DNA of 64,000 nt from an uncultured Bacteroidales bacterium (GCA_900316995.1 ONEZ01000006.1:124001-188000); one strand, 5' to 3'. Numbered from the stretch's first letter, positions 1 to 9,331 are shown. Numbers and translations: made by a program. The notes: a model not told the origin generated them from the sequence alone.

Positions 1-1950
1 CTCCTCCTTTACTACATCAATTTCTCTTTGATTATAATGATTCCTAATGTGTTTTCCTGGTGCCGTTTTTATAGCTAACATCACATCCTTTTTATCACTG
101 TTTTCTGTCATGATAAGTAATTGCCCTCCATAAAAACGTTGGTTGCAGAAGTTTATAATAGTAGGATGACAGCGGTAATGCTCCCGTAATAGGGTTTGCG
201 GCGCAGATGAAATTATGTTGCAAATAGATTGTAAAAAACTATTTGTCACGCAGTTATAATCCTTAGATACGTTGAATTCCTTGAATATGGCATCATATTT
301 TAAGATGTCATCATGTGTAGTTACGTTTGGAAGCTGCAATGTGTCTCCAACAATAACTGCATTCTTAGCACATGTTAGGGCTAATATTCCTGTGTCTATT
401 GAGACTTGAGATGCCTCATCCATAATGACATAGTCATATATTTGGTTGGGGATTGTTATTCTAGCTGAGAATGTCGTGCTTAGTATAACAGGGTATTCTT
501 TGCAAAATTTATACGAGTCTGAGACAATTTCTTTTACGCTGCTAATTAGCGACCTTTTTTTGTTGTTGTATTTGCGATGTAAAGCCCCCTTCAGTAGTGT
601 TAGTGAGCTTGATACTAATTTATTTGATAGTTCACTTGTGTTATATGAGTTTAGTTTTTTTTCTGTTCTTTCTATTGATGATGTGAGTTCCTGAAGACGT
701 GTTTTGTAATAGAGAGCTTGTAATTGAATGATTGTAGGTTGTAGGTCATGTATGTCAGCCGGAGGCTCAATTCCATAAAGATATTTCATTGAGAAATTCA
801 TCCATCGCCATTTGATATTATTTGTGATTTTCTTAAGGAACCCTGCGTTTTGGTGTTCATTGTTTTCTGCTGATGTATGATAGTACATCCACAATCTCAT
901 TAATTTCTTTGCTCTGACTTTACGTGTGAGAGTGTATAAATCCGGACTTATTTGATAATCTACTAGGAAATGTTGATGCTCAAGGTTTACAGTTGTTAGT
1001 TCCTGCTTGTATGAAGAGAGTGCTTCTTGTAATGCAAATGCCTTATCCAGCTTAATAAGTATAGATTTTATATCTTTTCCCTTTTTGTCTTTTTCTGCAT
1101 AAGTGATTCCCCAAGATTTTAATTCATCTGGAATAGGAGGCTGGTTAGCTATAAAATTCTCTTTGTTTTCTTTTTTCCCTAATGGAGCGATGAGAAAATC
1201 AAGGCCGTATTTTTTCATTTTCTCCAAAACATTTGCAGTTGCAGAATTGTTGTTGGAGACAATTATTACATTCTTACCCTGTAAGACAATGTTTGCAACA
1301 ATATTGAGAATAGTTTGGGTTTTTCCTGTTCCAGGAGGGCCTTGTATAATACTTATTTGGTTCTCAAAAGCTGCTTTAACTGCTTTCTTTTGGTTTGCAT
1401 TACATCCAAATGGGAAAATAAGATTAGGAACTATGTAAGTACGTGGTTTGTGTTTTTGTGGCGACAGGTACGGCGCAGCAGCTGTCTCATTATCAATGAA
1501 ATCAATATTATTGTAAATTGAAGAAAGAATTCCATCGCTGTCGTCACTTTTACCTAATTCATTTGTCTGCGATATTCGCTTAAGATACTCAAATATGTTG
1601 TTTGCAGCCTTGTCTTCAAGACATGATTCTTTTACAATAATGGAACCGTGTAAATAGTCTTTTGTAGAACCATTTGAGTATTTAATTCTCCAATGTGTCC
1701 GTTTCCCATGGCTAAAAGACATAAGGTCTGTTATGTTATACTTTTTACATCCATTGATGTATACTATGCAATGTTTAGGGTTATGCCATACTGCGTTCTG
1801 TAGAATTACTACGTCTGCAGGGTTATAGCGATAAAATATTCTGCCGTCAATGAATTTAACGGCATAGCTTCTATTATTCTCAAGATAAATTTTATCTATC
1901 TTGAGAGCTTTGGGCTCGCCCTTTATAATAATAAATTGGTTATTCGTCAT
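1..1950 (-). CDS. Superfamily 1 (DNA2/UPF1-like) helicase, C-terminus beyond window
   Basis: I translated this strand directly: 650 codons are open from an ATG at the right end to the window edge, so the C-terminus is missing. Walker A is GPPGTGKT at about residues 204-211. The Walker B region is MDEASQVS at about 510-517, motif III is VGDTLQLPN near 535, and REHYRCHP lies near 590. This set is typical of the AAA_11/AAA_12 helicases (COG1112 type). About 200 residues without a recognised domain precede the ATPase, and a helical insert splits the two RecA-like halves. Base composition is AT-rich compared with menA next door, consistent with transfer. In this family the C-terminus often carries a nuclease (PLD or Vsr-like), for example in Mokosh-type defence proteins, but that part is not visible here. 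The helicase call is firm; a defence role is inference. Confidence 0.85.
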   Translation of the reverse strand, partial: MTNNQFIIIKGEPKALKIDKIYLENNRSYAVKFIDGRIFYRYNPADVVILQNAVWHNPKHCIVYINGCKKYNITDLMSFSHGKRTHWRIKYSNGSTKDYLHGSIIVKESCLEDKAANNIFEYLKRISQTNELGKSDDSDGILSSIYNNIDFIDNETAAAPYLSPQKHKPRTYIVPNLIFPFGCNANQKKAVKAAFENQISIIQGPPGTGKTQTILNIVANIVLQGKNVIIVSNNNSATANVLEKMKKYGLDFLIAPLGKKENKENFIANQPPIPDELKSWGITYAEKDKKGKDIKSILIKLDKAFALQEALSSYKQELTTVNLEHQHFLVDYQISPDLYTLTRKVRAKKLMRLWMYYHTSAENNEHQNAGFLKKITNNIKWRWMNFSMKYLYGIEPPADIHDLQPTIIQLQALYYKTRLQELTSSIERTEKKLNSYNTSELSNKLVSSSLTLLKGALHRKYNNKKRSLISSVKEIVSDSYKFCKEYPVILSTTFSARITIPNQIYDYVIMDEASQVSIDTGILALTCAKNAVIVGDTLQLPNVTTHDDILKYDAIFKEFNVSKDYNCVTNSFLQSICNIISSAPQTLLREHYRCHPTIINFCNQRFYGGQLLIMTENSDKKDVMLAIKTAPGKHIRNHYNQREIDVVKEE

Positions 1951-2055
1951 CACTAACTAGTATCTTCTCAATTCCATCCTTCTTTTATGCATTCTTTCAT
2001 ATAGAACTGCATTCCCCAAAACCAGTGCAAGTTATGAAAAATTTATTTATCGGCA

Positions 2056-2086
2056 TTGACATTAGCAAAGAAAAGTTGTAACTTTG
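2056..2086 (+). promoter_or_regulatory. Promoter of menA (Bacteroidota type)
   Basis: TTG, then a 20 bp spacer, then TAACTTTG, matching the Bacteroidota housekeeping consensus. The -7 box ends 20 bp before the menA ATG, so the leader would be very short. Confidence 0.75.
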
Positions 2087-2105
2087 GTGTCTATTATTCG
2101 TGAAA

Positions 2106-2990
2106 ATGACCGAGATACGTCAAAATAGCTTGAAGGCGTGGGTGCTGGCGGCAAGGCCAAAGACACTCTCGGGTGCGGTGACGCCTGTGCTCATTGGCGG
2201 GGCGCTGGCGCTGAGGCAGATGGGCGCAGATTTCAACGTAGTGCCGTTTGTGCTCTGCGTGCTCTTTGCGCTGATAATGCAGATTGACGCCAATCTCATA
2301 AATGATTATTATGACTTTAAGAAGGGCACAGACCGTACAGACAGGCTTGGCCCTGAGCGAGCCTGCCAGCAGGGGTGGATAACGCTCCCGTGCATGCTCA
2401 GAGGAATTATCCTGACCACAGTGCTGGCCTGCGCGGTGGGTGCGCCGCTCGTATATTACGGAGGATGGTGGATGCTGGCCGTAGGGGTGCTCTGTGTGAT
2501 TTGCTGCGCTTCTTACACGCTTTTTTTGTCATATTATGGCTACGGCGATGTACTGGTTCTGCTGTTCTTTGGAATAGTGCCAGTAGTGTTCACCTACTGG
2601 TGCGTGGTGGGAATAGAGAACCTGTCAATGCTTGCAGAAGCCATTATGGCGGGCGTGGGAATGGGTCTTGCCACAGACTGTCTGCTTATGGTCAATAACT
2701 ACCGCGATGTTAACCAGGATGCCATAAGCGGCAAACGTACATTTGTGGTGAGGTTTGGTGCGCGTGCTGGAGAACTGGCCTACCTTTGGCTGGGCATACT
2801 TGCCGTGGTGGCAGTGGCTGCCGTTGCTAAACAGTGGGCGCTGCTAATGCTGCCATATCTGCTGCTTCACTCATTCACATACAGAGATCTGCTGAGGCTT
2901 GACGGCGCGGAACTGAACAAAGTGCTTGGCCACACAGCACGTAATATCCTGGTGTTTGGAATCCTGGCATCGGCGGCCGTTATTCTTTAA
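2106..2990 (+). CDS. menA: 1,4-dihydroxy-2-naphthoate prenyltransferase MenA
   Basis: Integral-membrane UbiA-family prenyltransferase that attaches the polyprenyl tail to dihydroxynaphthoate in menaquinone synthesis. The two Asp-rich motifs that bind Mg2+-diphosphate are visible: NDYYDFKKGTDRTD near residue 65 and NNYRDVNQD near 200. Multiple hydrophobic segments follow. I chose the ATG over a GTG two codons upstream because the decayed second copy at 12.0 kb keeps the ATG but not the GTG. It overlaps the convergent PfkB gene by 11 bp. Its product would serve the NQR complex at the right end of the window, together with MenG at 53.6 kb. GC content is visibly higher than in the flanking island genes. 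Confidence 0.95.
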   Translation: MTEIRQNSLKAWVLAARPKTLSGAVTPVLIGGALALRQMGADFNVVPFVLCVLFALIMQIDANLINDYYDFKKGTDRTDRLGPERACQQGWITLPCMLRGIILTTVLACAVGAPLVYYGGWWMLAVGVLCVICCASYTLFLSYYGYGDVLVLLFFGIVPVVFTYWCVVGIENLSMLAEAIMAGVGMGLATDCLLMVNNYRDVNQDAISGKRTFVVRFGARAGELAYLWLGILAVVAVAAVAKQWALLMLPYLLLHSFTYRDLLRLDGAELNKVLGHTARNILVFGILASAAVIL

Positions 2991-3873
2991 GCTGCTCTGC
3001 TAACTCCTGACTTATATTGTTGCCCTCTTGTACGCATACGTCACGGCTAAAACGAATAGCCATTGCAATACGTTCTTCCTCTTTCTCAATGCCTTTGACG
3101 CAGGCGTATAAGTATCCAGCGTTAAAGTTGTCACCTGCGCCCACGGTGCTAACTGTCTTTAAGGGTGGAATATTGTAGATATTGTGGCTCTCTGAAGTAA
3201 ATACATGTATGGCTTCAGCGCCTGCGGTTACAATAACGTTTTTGCACAGCGGACTGATTTTATTGTAAATCTTAGTCGCATCATTTAGTCCGTACAAATA
3301 ATTAAAATCTTCTGTAGAACCGCGTACAATTGAGGCGAGACTCATGTTCTTCTCTATATTCTGCATCACAAAGGGCAAATCTTTTATGTGGGATTTCCGG
3401 AAGTTTATGTCATAGTATATAAAGGCTCCGGCATTGTGAGCCTCTTTTAGCATCGCGCTAACTTTAGGCCTAATGGCAGGGTTTATTGCAAAAAAAGAGC
3501 CAAAAAGTACAGTGTCGTCTGACGTAAAACTTGGCAGGGCGGTGTCTAACGTTATGGCGGCGTGGTCCTTGTAAAAGATATAATCCGCATCGTTGTTCTC
3601 ATCCAAAAAAGCTAGTGACACGTGTGATTTTGTTCCTTCATGGCGATAAACGTATTTGTCAGAGACCCCGTTCTTTTGCATGTAGTTGCAAGTTATATCG
3701 CCGATGTAATCATCGCCCGTCTCAGTGATCATGGCACAGGCTATGCCCGCCCGGCCAAGAGAAATAATGCTGTTGAACGTTGAACCGCCAGGGGTGGCAG
3801 TTATTGGCATGTTGTTCTTGAACAGAATGTCAAAAACTGTTTCTCCTATGCCTATGACACGTTTTTTATTCAT
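2980..3873 (-). CDS. PfkB-family carbohydrate kinase
   Basis: Ribokinase/PfkB fold sugar or nucleoside kinase of 297 residues, the usual family length. The N-terminal signature is seen as TPGGSTFNSIISLGRAG near residues 27-43. The C-terminal signature holding the catalytic Asp is STVGAGDNFNAGYLYA near 240-255. The substrate cannot be told from sequence; fructokinase- or adenosine kinase-like are both possible. It is a single gene with its own promoter, convergent with menA and overlapping its 3' end. Confidence 0.9.
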   Translation of the reverse strand: MNKKRVIGIGETVFDILFKNNMPITATPGGSTFNSIISLGRAGIACAMITETGDDYIGDITCNYMQKNGVSDKYVYRHEGTKSHVSLAFLDENNDADYIFYKDHAAITLDTALPSFTSDDTVLFGSFFAINPAIRPKVSAMLKEAHNAGAFIYYDINFRKSHIKDLPFVMQNIEKNMSLASIVRGSTEDFNYLYGLNDATKIYNKISPLCKNVIVTAGAEAIHVFTSESHNIYNIPPLKTVSTVGAGDNFNAGYLYACVKGIEKEEERIAMAIRFSRDVCVQEGNNISQELAEQLKE

Positions 3874-3896
3874 GGATTATCTGTTTTAACACAATA

Positions 3897-3927
3897 CAAA
3901 AATACTAAAAAAAATTATCTTAAACAA
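3897..3927 (-). promoter_or_regulatory. Promoter of the PfkB kinase gene
   Basis: On the minus strand, TTG, a 20 bp spacer and TATTTTTG lie just upstream of the kinase start, a full Bacteroidota-type promoter. Confidence 0.7.
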
Positions 3928-3961
3928 GTCATTTCAATCACCGTATGGTTGCATTAATGAT

Positions 3962-3969
3962 TATCTTTG
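3962..3969 (+). promoter_or_regulatory. -7 box upstream of the VanX-like gene
   Basis: TATCTTTG lies 15 bp before the start codon. No good -33 element is seen at the expected distance. Confidence 0.45.
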
Positions 3970-3984
3970 CAGAGTATAATTTAA

Positions 3985-4683
3985 ATGAATAATATGAACA
4001 GAATTTTTATTGCCATTGTGGCTGTAGCGTGCCTGATGGTTAGTTGTCAAGAGAAAAGGGAGAACCCTAAGGAGTTTGTAAGGGTGACGGATGTGGTTCC
4101 TGATGCCATCTTAGAGGTGCGTTATTATAGTACGTATAACTTTGTGGGACAGAGGATAGACGGCTACGAGCAGCCCATAGCCATGCTGACACGTGAGGCG
4201 GCAGACTCTCTGAAGGCTGTCAGTGATGATGTGAAAGCTCAGGGCTATCGCCTTAAAATCTACGATGCGTACCGACCGCAGCGTGCCGTAGATCACTTTG
4301 TACGCTGGTCTCAAGACCCTTCAGACTCTATTATGAAGCCGTATTTCTACCCGATGTTTGAAAAGCCTGTGCTTTTTGAGAAGGATTATATCCACTCCAG
4401 GTCAGGACACTCCCGCGGCTCCACTGTTGACCTCACTCTGTTTGACATGAACACAGAGAAGGAACTGGACATGGGCGGCACCTTTGACTGGTTTGGAGAA
4501 GAGAGCCATCCTGATTACAACGCCACCATCACGCCAGAGCAGTACGCAAACAGAATGATACTGCGTGAAGCCATGATGCGCCACGGTTTCCAGCCCCTAT
4601 ACTCAGAGTGGTGGCACTTCACCCTCAGCAACGAACCCTACCCAGACACCTACTTTGACTATCCCGTGCGCTGGGAGGATTAA
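3985..4683 (+). CDS. D-Ala-D-Ala dipeptidase (VanX/DdpX family) lipoprotein
   Basis: Zinc D,D-dipeptidase of peptidase family M15D, 232 residues. The N-terminus is a lipoprotein signal ending in the lipobox LMVSC, so it should be membrane-anchored outside the cytoplasm. VanX landmarks are present: DAYRPQRAVDHF with the transition-state Arg, SGHSRGSTVD with the first zinc His and Asp, and EWWHFT with the catalytic Glu and last zinc His. Periplasmic members process D-Ala-D-Ala released in wall turnover; this one need not confer vancomycin resistance, because vanH and vanA are absent. A decayed partial second copy lies at 12.1 kb. Of two in-frame ATGs I kept the first; both survive in the decayed copy. 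Confidence 0.9.
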   Translation: MNNMNRIFIAIVAVACLMVSCQEKRENPKEFVRVTDVVPDAILEVRYYSTYNFVGQRIDGYEQPIAMLTREAADSLKAVSDDVKAQGYRLKIYDAYRPQRAVDHFVRWSQDPSDSIMKPYFYPMFEKPVLFEKDYIHSRSGHSRGSTVDLTLFDMNTEKELDMGGTFDWFGEESHPDYNATITPEQYANRMILREAMMRHGFQPLYSEWWHFTLSNEPYPDTYFDYPVRWED

Positions 4684-4719
4684 AAGATAACTTAAGAGTA
4701 AATTTGGAGCAAAAAATAT

Positions 4720-4748
4720 TGAGGTATGACAAAATTTGTCATACCTCA
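4720..4748. terminator. Near-perfect palindrome after the VanX-like gene
   Basis: Arms TGAGGTATGACAAA and TTTGTCATACCTCA are separated by one base, a 14 bp inverted repeat 36 bp after the VanX stop codon. It may be a terminator or a dimeric operator; the very short centre fits an operator at least as well. It marks the left edge of the AT-rich island. Confidence 0.45.
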
Positions 4749-5001
4749 GTTTGAATTTTGCAAAATCTTAAGCCTGTTTGTTGGGTGTTGTTGGAAATGC
4801 ACCGTCCAAGTAACAGTATAAGTAATGTGCGGTAAAATGACCCTTAAGATGACCCAATAGAATTTGTTTGATTTCAGTTGGGGCTGTAAGTGCAATGTTT
4901 ATAAAAAGAGTATTTTTCCTTCTTTATTTTGAAAGAAAATAAGTATTTTTGTACATGATTGTGTGAATATGACCTTCACAAAAAGCAACAATTACCCACA
5001 C

Positions 5002-5031
5002 AGAGAGGGGCTCCGAAAGTTGCCCCTCTCT
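5002..5031 (+). promoter_or_regulatory. GC-rich hairpin in the leader of the XRE gene
   Basis: Arms AGAGAGGGGC and GCCCCTCTCT form a 10 bp stem with a 10-base loop, 35 bp before the regulator's start. A -7-like TATTTTTG lies upstream at 4944-4951. The hairpin could be an attenuator or the end of a short leader RNA. The weak T-run after it argues against a simple strong terminator. Confidence 0.45.
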
Positions 5032-5066
5032 CGTGTTTTAGCGATACTTATTGTAGGAATAATTTC

Positions 5067-5276
5067 ATGGAAGACCAGATTCTCATTGATTTAGGTAATA
5101 AAATCCGAGATATTCGCCTAAAAAAGGGCCTTACTCAGGCAGAACTTGCGGATAAATGTGGCTGTAATCGTAATTACATCAGTATGTTGGAACGTGGAGA
5201 GAGGAATCCTTCATACAAGTCGCTGGTAATGATAGCAAATGGCCTTGGTGTGAAAATTCAGAAGTTGGTAGTCTAA
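5067..5276 (+). CDS. XRE-family regulator, controller-protein-like
   Basis: Small helix-turn-helix protein of 69 residues. The HTH reads GLTQAELADKCGCNRNYISM, followed by LERGERNPSYKSL. The short length and RNYIS..ERGxRNPS pattern resemble the controller (C) proteins of restriction-modification systems. The frame is open further upstream, but through the hairpin and with no HTH-like sequence, so I chose the ATG at MEDQIL. It is first in a run of plus-strand genes leading to the PLD/helicase protein and is the likely regulator of that cluster (inference). Confidence 0.8.
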   Translation: MEDQILIDLGNKIRDIRLKKGLTQAELADKCGCNRNYISMLERGERNPSYKSLVMIANGLGVKIQKLVV

Positions 5277-5366
5277 TAAAACGTAGTAATTCTCGGCTTT
5301 GAAGGGGTGAAGTTGTAAGTAAAGATTATCAAGTTAAAAGGCATTTTATTAATTGGATATTGAAAA

Positions 5367-5621
5367 ATGAGGTCGGATTATACTATAATTAGAGTTTTTA
5401 CAACGGATAAGCCTAAAGTAATGGATTTACTATGTGATGCAGATGAATATAAGCTAATTAGAAATCATGTCGATGTTGTTTACTATAATGGCGATAACTT
5501 ATGCCAAGGGAAAGATACGCAACGGCTTGTAAAACAGAATATTAAAACCCTACTTGCTCACAATATAAGGGCTGAGAGTAATCCAAAATTTGTTGATGAT
5601 TGGTTTTTTCTATTAAAATAA
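5367..5621 (+). CDS. Small hypothetical protein of the island
   Basis: An 84-residue reading frame starting MRSDYTIIRVF and ending DDWFFLLK. I do not recognise it. It has no signal peptide or membrane segment, is mixed charged/aromatic and AT-rich like its neighbours. It sits 90 bp after the XRE gene and 104 bp before the Nudix gene, same strand. It may be a small accessory component of the cluster; short length leaves real doubt. Confidence 0.5.
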   Translation: MRSDYTIIRVFTTDKPKVMDLLCDADEYKLIRNHVDVVYYNGDNLCQGKDTQRLVKQNIKTLLAHNIRAESNPKFVDDWFFLLK

Positions 5622-5725
5622 TATTCCAGATAGAAGGACGGGAACAATGTGTTGATTTAGTTTGTTGAAAGATGCTACAACCCGAATATTAAAAGTGATA
5701 CCATGTCTTTATTTCACAAAAGAAA

Positions 5726-6130
5726 ATGAACTCAAATAATCTAAAACATATTAAAGTAGTAGCTGCCATTATCCGAGACGTAGAGGGTAGGGTGTTTGCT
5801 ACTCAGCGTGGGTATGGCAAGTTTAAGGATTACTGGGAGTTTCCAGGCGGGAAGATTGAGGTGGGTGAGAGCCCTGAGGATGCTCTGCATCGTGAAATTA
5901 TGGAGGAGCTTGATACTGAGATAGAAATTGAAGGCCTTTTTGATGCGGTGGAGTGGGATTATCCTGATTTTCATCTCTCTATGAAGTGTTATGCCTGCCA
6001 TGTTGTCAGTGGCTCACTCACTCTTAAGGAGCATGAGTCTGCAAAATGGCTGCTTCCTGCTGAGTTTAATACTGTGAACTGGCTTCCTGCGGATGCCGGG
6101 GTAGTTGAGAAATTGGTGGAGACAAAATAA
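5726..6130 (+). CDS. Nudix hydrolase, MutT-like (8-oxo-dGTP diphosphatase type)
   Basis: 134-residue Nudix protein that would hydrolyse nucleoside diphosphate derivatives to monophosphates. The Nudix box is complete: GGKIEVGESPEDALHREI followed by MEELD, with the metal-binding REIMEE glutamates intact, near residues 38-60. The size and the WEFPGGKIE context are those of the MutT / CTP pyrophosphohydrolase group. Its stop is 19 bp before the helicase start, so the two are probably cotranscribed. Its place in an island beside a nuclease-helicase suggests a role with modified or signalling nucleotides rather than plain housekeeping (inference). Confidence 0.88.
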   Translation: MNSNNLKHIKVVAAIIRDVEGRVFATQRGYGKFKDYWEFPGGKIEVGESPEDALHREIMEELDTEIEIEGLFDAVEWDYPDFHLSMKCYACHVVSGSLTLKEHESAKWLLPAEFNTVNWLPADAGVVEKLVETK

Positions 6131-6149
6131 TGTAGTAGATTCTATTGAA

Positions 6150-9100
6150 ATGAAAATTGGTATATACGAACAGATTATAAATCAGTTGTTTGAACAAAAG
6201 TTGTCATCAATTGATAAAACCCGTTTTTACATTGGAGAGAGGGTTATTGAAAGGAGTGAGGTTGTGAAACTCTTATCAATGTATTTGACAAGTCTGTTTG
6301 AACAAGTGATGAATGATGTTATTGAATTAGATTCTTCTGATGGTGATGATATGGAACACTCATCAGATGCAATAGCAAAGGGTATCAACATCACTAACTC
6401 AATCATTAGTAAACTTGTTAGTGATTTTCATTTGGAATCAGGAAATTTGTTGTCTGCACAAGCAAGAATTTTAACTGCTGTTATTGACAAAACACAATCT
6501 GATTATCCTGATTTAGCTACAAGACTTAAAGAAATAATGCCAATGAAAGGCTTGGTTAATGGGGCATTATTTACTGGCAAAGGAATGAAAATGTACACTG
6601 AATTGCAAAAGGAAATCGCGTCTGCTGACGAAATCCATTTGATGGTGTCATTTATAAAGAAACGTGGTCTCGCTTTAATACTGCCGCAGCTTAAGAGTTT
6701 TACAAATAGAGGTGGTATACTTAAGGTTATAACTACTACGTACATGAAGGCGACTGATTTTGAGGCGGTGAAACAATTATCTACCCTCAAAAATACAGAT
6801 ATAAAAATAACTTATGATGAAGCAGAAGAAAGGTTACATGCTAAAGCATATATATTTATTCGTAATACCGGCTTCAATACTGCTTACATAGGTTCATCAA
6901 ATCTATCCGCTCAGGCTCTTGATACTGGTGTTGAATGGAATGTAAAAGTAACACAGATGGAGCAACCAAGGATGATGAAAACTATTCATTCTGCATTTGA
7001 TGCTGCATGGTATTCTGAAAATTATGAGACATTTGTTGGTGGAGTTGATGATGATAAGCTTAAAATGGCCTTAAGTGAAAGTGTTGATAATGAGATTGAT
7101 TATGCTGAGTTGAGAGGTATAATGAGTCCGTATGATTATCAACAGGAAATCATGGATAAATTAAAGTTTGAGAGAGAGGTCCGTAATCACTGGAGAAATC
7201 TTGTGGTTGCAGCTACAGGAACAGGAAAAACTGTAATGGCAGCTAATGATTATAAGGTATTTTCTGAAAATCATGATAGGGCGCATTTATTGTTTGTTGC
7301 TCATAGAGAAGAAATTTTGCGTCAAAGTTTAGCAACGTTCAGACATGTACTTTGTGATTATAATTTTGGTGAGAAGTGGATTGCAGGCAAAGAACCTGAA
7401 AATTATGAATATGTTTTTGCTTCCAAAGATACATTAAATAATCGCCTGAGTAATTTGCAGTTACCATCTGACTATTATGATTATATTGTTATAGATGAGG
7501 TACATCACGCTACTGCATCATCTTATCGTAGGATTATAAACTATTTCAAGCCAAAAATTCTTTTGGGATTAACTGCAACACCTGAAAGAATGGATGGAGA
7601 TGATATTACTAAAGACTTTGATGGAACGATTTCGGCTGAGATACGTCTTGATGATGCTTTGAATAAGGGTCTGCTTGCCCCATTTCATTACTATGGTATA
7701 ACTGATTCAGTTGACTATACTGAAGTAGCATGGGATAAAGGACATTATGTCTCGTCTGAGTTGTCAAGAATATATACTTATAATGATTCCAGAACAATGA
7801 TGATTTTGAAATCATTGCAGAAGTATATAACTGATATTAGAAATGTTAGAGCGTTGTGTTTCTGTGTTGATCAGGCTCACGCTAAATATATGGCCGCAAA
7901 ATTTACGTTGTGCAATTTGAAGGCGGATGTGCTTACAAGTGAATATTCACAGATGAGAGATGCTCTGCTTCGACGATTGAAAAACAAAGATATTAATTAC
8001 TTGTTTGTAGTAGATATGTTTAATGAGGGGGTTGATATTCCAGAGGTTGATACAATACTTTTTCTTCGTCCAACGGAGAGCTTAACAGTGTTTATTCAGC
8101 AATTTGGAAGAGGATTACGTAAAGCCACAGGGAAAACACATGTTGATATTCTTGATTATGTGGGCAATAGCCGAGTAGAATTTAATTATACGGACCGCAT
8201 GCGCGTCATGCTTGGTCGTACATCAATGAGTGTTCCTGAGGAGATTGAACGTGATTGCCCGCATTTGCCATTTGGATGTCAAATTTTCCTGGAACCCAAA
8301 GCAAAAGAGTATATTTTAAAGAACATAAGAGGCGCAATTCAACGTTTTTCAGTTAGTAAAATTAGTGGGTTAATAAAAGATTTTGATAAGAATTGTACTG
8401 TACCACTAACTCTTACCAACTTTGTTAATATATACCAGATGCCTCTTGATAAATTATACAGAAACACTACATGGAACCAGTTACTTTATGAAACAGGACT
8501 GAACAAAAATAAATCCAGTTACAATGAAGAATTAAAACGTGCTGTATTTAGAAAATGGTCGGCAATTGATTCATATTCCTATCTGAGTTTTATAGAGAAG
8601 TTGGTAAATAGGTCTTTTAAGATAAGTGTAGATGAGTTGGATAATATTGAGAAGAAAGAATTGTTGATGTTCTACTATGATGTGTTTGAGACTGCTGGAC
8701 GATTTCCTTCTTTACAAGCAATGGTTGATAGTTTATCATCTGATAATTGCTTTATAGAAGAGTTGAAGGAGGTTATCCCATTATTACTTAAGAATAATAC
8801 GGCGTATGAAAAAAGTGACAATTCTCAGATATTTGGATTCCCATTAAAGCTACATGGCATATATACCAAGTCACAGATACAGGTTGCAATAGGAACTTCT
8901 ACGCTTGAAAAGAAATCACCTGCTCGTGAAGGCGTTGAACGCAATAAAGAAACTAAAGTAGAGGCCATGTTTGTAGATATTATAAAAAATAGGGAAGAGG
9001 GTTCTACTACAGATTATGATGATAAGGCTCTTTCTCCTGATATTTTTCAGTGGGATACACAAAACAGAGTTAAGCCAGATTCGAATGAGGGACGAGCGTA

Positions 9101-9323
9101 TATTAACAAAGAGAACACAATGTTACTGTTTGTAAGAGAGCAAAAGAATTTTGTGGAGGATAAGGGTAGAACAATGGGATATGTCTATTTAGGTCGAGTT
9201 ACTTTAAAAAATTGGTCATATAATAATTTAGGGAACCGTTATCAGATGCAGATACATTGGAAAATGGTTGAGCCAATTCCTGCAAGTGTAATGCATTATG
9301 CAAGAATGAAAGAGATTATCTAA
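6150..9323 (+). CDS. PLD nuclease-like / DEAD-helicase / DUF3427 protein
   Basis: A protein of 1057 residues with three parts. First, a phospholipase D-like domain: HAKAYIFIRN at about 230 and YIGSSNLS at about 247, with the usual HKD Asp not at its normal place. Second, a superfamily 2 helicase: ATGTGKT at about 355, DEVHH at about 449, GLTATPERM at about 473, and QQFGRGLRKATG near 650. Third, a C-terminal DUF3427-type region containing DIFQWDTQNRV and MGYVYLGRV. I placed the start at MKIGIYEQI; an earlier in-frame ATG lies inside the Nudix gene. The order PLD-ResIII-DUF3427 is known in uncharacterised bacterial proteins resembling restriction enzymes. It probably acts on DNA, and a defence role is inferred from domains, AT-richness and neighbours. 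Confidence 0.88.
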   Translation: MKIGIYEQIINQLFEQKLSSIDKTRFYIGERVIERSEVVKLLSMYLTSLFEQVMNDVIELDSSDGDDMEHSSDAIAKGINITNSIISKLVSDFHLESGNLLSAQARILTAVIDKTQSDYPDLATRLKEIMPMKGLVNGALFTGKGMKMYTELQKEIASADEIHLMVSFIKKRGLALILPQLKSFTNRGGILKVITTTYMKATDFEAVKQLSTLKNTDIKITYDEAEERLHAKAYIFIRNTGFNTAYIGSSNLSAQALDTGVEWNVKVTQMEQPRMMKTIHSAFDAAWYSENYETFVGGVDDDKLKMALSESVDNEIDYAELRGIMSPYDYQQEIMDKLKFEREVRNHWRNLVVAATGTGKTVMAANDYKVFSENHDRAHLLFVAHREEILRQSLATFRHVLCDYNFGEKWIAGKEPENYEYVFASKDTLNNRLSNLQLPSDYYDYIVIDEVHHATASSYRRIINYFKPKILLGLTATPERMDGDDITKDFDGTISAEIRLDDALNKGLLAPFHYYGITDSVDYTEVAWDKGHYVSSELSRIYTYNDSRTMMILKSLQKYITDIRNVRALCFCVDQAHAKYMAAKFTLCNLKADVLTSEYSQMRDALLRRLKNKDINYLFVVDMFNEGVDIPEVDTILFLRPTESLTVFIQQFGRGLRKATGKTHVDILDYVGNSRVEFNYTDRMRVMLGRTSMSVPEEIERDCPHLPFGCQIFLEPKAKEYILKNIRGAIQRFSVSKISGLIKDFDKNCTVPLTLTNFVNIYQMPLDKLYRNTTWNQLLYETGLNKNKSSYNEELKRAVFRKWSAIDSYSYLSFIEKLVNRSFKISVDELDNIEKKELLMFYYDVFETAGRFPSLQAMVDSLSSDNCFIEELKEVIPLLLKNNTAYEKSDNSQIFGFPLKLHGIYTKSQIQVAIGTSTLEKKSPAREGVERNKETKVEAMFVDIIKNREEGSTTDYDDKALSPDIFQWDTQNRVKPDSNEGRAYINKENTMLLFVREQKNFVEDKGRTMGYVYLGRVTLKNWSYNNLGNRYQMQIHWKMVEPIPASVMHYARMKEII

Positions 9324-9331
9324 TTATATCA

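Noticed and set aside
2017..2024. Promoter for the left-edge helicase (TGGTTTTG on the minus strand)
   Set aside because: One mismatch at an important base and no -33; too weak to list.
3985..4683. Vancomycin resistance gene vanX
   Set aside because: The enzyme family is right but vanA, vanH, vanR and vanS are absent and it carries a lipoprotein signal; wall turnover is likelier.
4959..5066. N-terminal extension of the XRE regulator
   Set aside because: The extra 36 codons run through the leader hairpin and have no HTH-family counterpart; the inner ATG is the better start.
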